Part shown: positions 61,681 to 64,000 of the stretch, piece after piece
Position numbering within the stretch: position 1 is the stretch's first letter
How the letters are laid out: every line of letters begins with the position of its first letter
Assembly: GCF_007293315.1 (NCBI RefSeq)
Contig: NZ_VLXZ01000001.1
Span: forward strand, 620,001 to 684,000
Reading direction: 5' to 3'
From: Alkalicoccobacillus porphyridii
Lineage (GTDB): Bacteria; Bacillota; Bacilli; Bacillales; Bacillaceae_D
DNA length: 64,000 nt
The notes under the pieces: generated by a model
The model's database searches: none
Seen by the model: the letters and a program-made list of their open reading frames with translations, nothing else
What the model was told of the DNA's origin: nothing
Position numbers and translations under genes: made by a program

Positions 61681-61780
61681 GTGCGTATTTAGTAGAAGAG
61701 TCTCTCTCTGCTTACTCGGGTTAGACAGAATTAATGATAATAGCTCCCGTGTATATTTAAAAGTTTATAGTTAGGCAAGG

Positions 61781-61813
61781 AAAAACACCACAGCCTTACT
61801 TGCTGTGGTGTCT
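61781..61813 (-). terminator. Terminator after nagB
   Basis: ACACCACAGC/GCTGTGGTGT perfect 10-bp stem, followed by TTTT on the minus strand. Confidence 0.85.
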
Positions 61814-61827
61814 ATCGTCTATAATTA

Positions 61828-62568
61828 TTACATATTCTTCTGCTTAATAAGTGACAGTGCTGCGTGATCAGCAATGACCGTCACATGATCGTGATTCCTT
61901 AACACACTAACCGGACAATCTTCACTGATATCTCCTCGAATCAATCCAAGCAGTGCCCCTGCTTTCTGTTCACCTGAAGCAAGTAAAAGTATTTCTTTAC
62001 TTTTTAAAATCGTTTGGATGCCCATTGTAATGGCTTGTTTTGGAACTTTCTCCATTGAGCTGAAAAAGCGAGCATTGGCTTCTCTAGTAGACCTTGCTAA
62101 CGTAGCAATATGAGTTTCTTTTGTAAAAGAAGTGCCTGGTTCATTAAAACCTATATGACCGTTTCCTCCAATTCCAAGTAGCTGCAAGTCTACACCATTA
62201 ATGCTATGAATGAGCCCTTCATACCTACTGGCTTCTGCTTGGACATCCATCGCGGTCCCATCTGGAATGTGAATATGGCTTCTTTTGATATTAATGTGGT
62301 TAAACAAGTACTTGTCCATGTAGTGATGATAGCTTTGCTGGTCACTTGGATGAATGCCTACATATTCGTCTAGATTATATGTTGATACATGCTCATAAGA
62401 TGTATCATACTTTTGATGGTCTTTAACTAACCACTCATATGTGCCCACAGGTGTTCCACCGGTTGCAAGACCTAGAGTCAGTTGTGGGGTTGTTTTCACT
62501 TTATCTATGATGATACTAGCTGCAGCTTCACTTACGGTTTGATAATTTTCTGCTTCAATGATTCTCAT
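61828..62568 (-). CDS. nagB: Glucosamine-6-phosphate deaminase
   Basis: 246 residues, converting glucosamine-6-phosphate to fructose-6-phosphate and ammonia. LGLATGGTPVGTYEWL, active-site text YNLDEYVGIHPSDQQSYHHYM, LLGIGGNGHIGFNEPG with catalytic His, and ITMGIQTILKSKEILLLASG. Normal length. It follows the phosphopentomutase-like gene by 24 bp, without nagA or a GntR regulator beside it, so here it may serve a different amino-sugar or amino-acid-linked pathway. Confidence 0.93.
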   Translation of the reverse strand: MRIIEAENYQTVSEAAASIIIDKVKTTPQLTLGLATGGTPVGTYEWLVKDHQKYDTSYEHVSTYNLDEYVGIHPSDQQSYHHYMDKYLFNHINIKRSHIHIPDGTAMDVQAEASRYEGLIHSINGVDLQLLGIGGNGHIGFNEPGTSFTKETHIATLARSTREANARFFSSMEKVPKQAITMGIQTILKSKEILLLASGEQKAGALLGLIRGDISEDCPVSVLRNHDHVTVIADHAALSLIKQKNM

Positions 62569-62592
62569 GTGTTCACTTCCTCAAAAAACTGT

Positions 62593-63789
62593 TTAGGCAT
62601 TCTGAATGATTGAAAGAAAACTCTCACCATGTTCGGGTTTATTGATGCCTATGTACTCTGCCATTGTTGCTGCAATGTCTGCCATTGTTGCTCTAGTTCC
62701 TATTGAAACAGGATTGACATTTGGCCCCGTTATCAGGATAGGTGTCTGTTCTCTAGTATGCCCTGAATGCCCAATTGTAGGATCGTTACCATGATCAGCT
62801 GTAATGATTAGCAGCTCATTCTCTTTTAATGTCGGTATAAATGTAGTCAAAAAAAGATCCGCACATTCGAGTACGTTTTTATACCATTCACAATCTTCTT
62901 TGTGTCCTGCTAAATCCGTTTCTTGCACATTCACTAAAAATACCGCATCTTCATGTGTTTGATGATACATATACTTAAAGGCTTCTAGTACTTTCTTGGT
63001 ATCCACAACCGGATCCTCATATCCATCCGCCTGAATCACATCGGCTGTTTTTCCTATACGGTACACGGGATAGCCATTCCCCTCTGCCATGTGAGCAAAT
63101 TGCTTCTCAAAGTCAACACCGTAGCCTAAATGTAAGACCTTGTAGCCCTCTCCATAAACATTAGCTTTTGGAGAATCAACGCCCCATTGTCCTGGGTGGT
63201 TTTCTCTTACAGTTGACAAGATTGTTTCGATATTCGTCTTTTTATTTCCAAATACAATCACTCTGCTAGTATCAATATGCTCTCTAACCACTTTACCGAC
63301 TGCAGTTACCTCTTCAAACGTATAGTGATTCACATCTCCTACAACATTAATGATATTTCCTAGCTGAGATTCGATATTATCGCAAATGACGATAGCATCA
63401 TTCACAAGTAGAATCGTTGCTCCCTCTACTGGATACGTGACGCTGTAGCCCTTAGCCTCTAATGCTTCTTTTAATGATGAAGCTACTTCACTCATTAAAC
63501 GTTTTTGGGGAATACCTGGTAAGCTTCCCATCAACTCTTGGTGACCCATATATGTGTCAGCACCGTGGTGTGCTAGATTACTTTTACCGTATGCAGCTTT
63601 AGGTTTGCCTGTTTGATCTGCAATCTGATTAAGACCTAATTCGTATAAAGTAGGGATCTTCAGATCAATCGATTTCCGCAGATTTTTGTACGTATTGGCT
63701 GTTATATCTTCCGGCTTAACTTCTTTACAATCTTTCATAGAACCCATGCCAAAGCCATCTAAGATGAGTAAGGTAATCTTTTTGCTCAT
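62593..63789 (-). CDS. Phosphopentomutase-like metalloenzyme (YhfW-type, alkaline-phosphatase superfamily)
   Basis: 398 residues. Metal-binding and catalytic motifs: ITLLILDGFGMGS at the start, HHGADTYMGHQELMGS (nucleophile Thr region), NVQETDLAGHKED, LIITADHGNDPTIGHSGHTREQTP. DeoB relatives share this order, but the opening differs from the usual DeoB and recalls E. coli YhfW. The adjacent upstream gene is YhfX-like, as in the E. coli yhf cluster. The substrate is unknown; phosphoryl transfer within a sugar phosphate is likely. Confidence 0.8.
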   Translation of the reverse strand: MSKKITLLILDGFGMGSMKDCKEVKPEDITANTYKNLRKSIDLKIPTLYELGLNQIADQTGKPKAAYGKSNLAHHGADTYMGHQELMGSLPGIPQKRLMSEVASSLKEALEAKGYSVTYPVEGATILLVNDAIVICDNIESQLGNIINVVGDVNHYTFEEVTAVGKVVREHIDTSRVIVFGNKKTNIETILSTVRENHPGQWGVDSPKANVYGEGYKVLHLGYGVDFEKQFAHMAEGNGYPVYRIGKTADVIQADGYEDPVVDTKKVLEAFKYMYHQTHEDAVFLVNVQETDLAGHKEDCEWYKNVLECADLFLTTFIPTLKENELLIITADHGNDPTIGHSGHTREQTPILITGPNVNPVSIGTRATMADIAATMAEYIGINKPEHGESFLSIIQNA

Positions 63790-63791
63790 GT

Positions 63792-64000
63792 CTACATTCC
63801 CCTTCTTTGAAGATAAACAAGCTTAGGGTTGTTGGTATTAACGCCTCGGACATATGCTATGTGAGCCCTCGTTACAAATATTTGGGTACGAAATGCATAG
63901 ATCGCGGTATCACCAACCTTCATCTGAGCTTGCTTCTTAAGGCTTCCGTAATAATCAATATTCGTAGGTGAATTGCAGCCTACTTGAGTTAATTGATTCG
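63792..64000 (-). CDS. YhfX-like PLP-dependent racemase-family protein, 3' end only
   Basis: 69 codons run in from the right edge to TAG at 63792. The product ends ...MKVGDTAIYAFRTQIFVTRA..., then VYLQRRGM. The GDTAIYAFRTQ and VTRAHIAYVRG text fits the C-terminal beta domain of YhfX-type alanine-racemase-fold proteins. The stop lies 3 bp before the start of the YhfW-like gene, so the two are coupled. Too short for firm assignment. Confidence 0.5.
   Translation of the reverse strand, partial: NQLTQVGCNSPTNIDYYGSLKKQAQMKVGDTAIYAFRTQIFVTRAHIAYVRGVNTNNPKLVYLQRRGM

Overview
The window reads as chromosomal DNA of a low-GC, spore-forming, motile Bacillaceae bacterium. Supporting signs are a Bacillus-type flagellin gene with a sigma-D promoter and a CsrA-like leader, a YhcN/YlaJ-type sporulation lipoprotein, CcpA cre sites, strong Gram-positive ribosome binding sites with GTG/TTG starts, a sortase with a matching LPNTA surface protein, and WXG100-like type VII secretion (T7SS) genes. 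The very acidic exported proteins would suit an alkaliphilic or halotolerant species, but that is inference. Nearly all genes up to 57.5 kb lie on the minus strand.

Layout. 1-7.4 kb: 5' part of a YheC/YheD-like gene, flagellin, an operon of three zinc-ribbon proteins, and a HisS2-type histidyl-tRNA synthetase. The hisS leader encodes a 17-residue peptide with three consecutive His codons followed by mutually exclusive hairpins, which looks like classical leader-peptide attenuation rather than a T-box. 7.5-11.4 kb: a five-gene WXG100/coiled-coil operon resembling a T7SS export locus, then the scar of a decayed toxin cassette. 11.6-18.2 kb: a carbohydrate ABC importer with a YesM/YesN-like two-component system and a perfect cre site. 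18.5-26.3 kb: a SorC-regulated operon (MDR dehydrogenase, FGGY kinase, Rbs-type importer, DeoC) for an unidentified sugar or polyol. 26.8-32.6 kb: an Rrf2 regulator, a class D-like sortase, an all-helical protein of unknown function, and a large surface protein with Asp-Ala dipeptide repeats. 33.6-36.3 kb: a three-gene cassette (membrane-anchored protein, GHSLGG lipase, small helical protein). 36.5-41 kb: sporulation lipoprotein, secreted peptidoglycan-binding protein, serine hydrolase and small genes. 41-51.4 kb: exopolysaccharide or teichuronic-acid-like cluster (ugd, two glycosyltransferases, polymerase, flippase, beta-helix protein, galU) with recurring SinR-like palindromes. 51.7-57.5 kb: a second lipase cassette with an array of five membrane-anchored paralogues, one broken by a single stop codon. 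57.7-61.7 kb: the plus-strand glycolate oxidase operon with its CdaR-type regulator. 61.8-64 kb: nagB, a YhfW-like phosphopentomutase relative and the end of a YhfX-like gene.

The most interesting elements are (i) the His leader-peptide attenuator of hisS and (ii) the paired lipase cassettes. The latter resemble reverse-architecture T7SS lipase toxins with arrayed immunity proteins: the N-terminal lipase half diverges, the C-terminal half is conserved, the putative immunity protein is membrane-anchored and outward-facing, and a third locus has collapsed to a scar. Degenerate tandem repeats with a 21-bp period also recur between operons.
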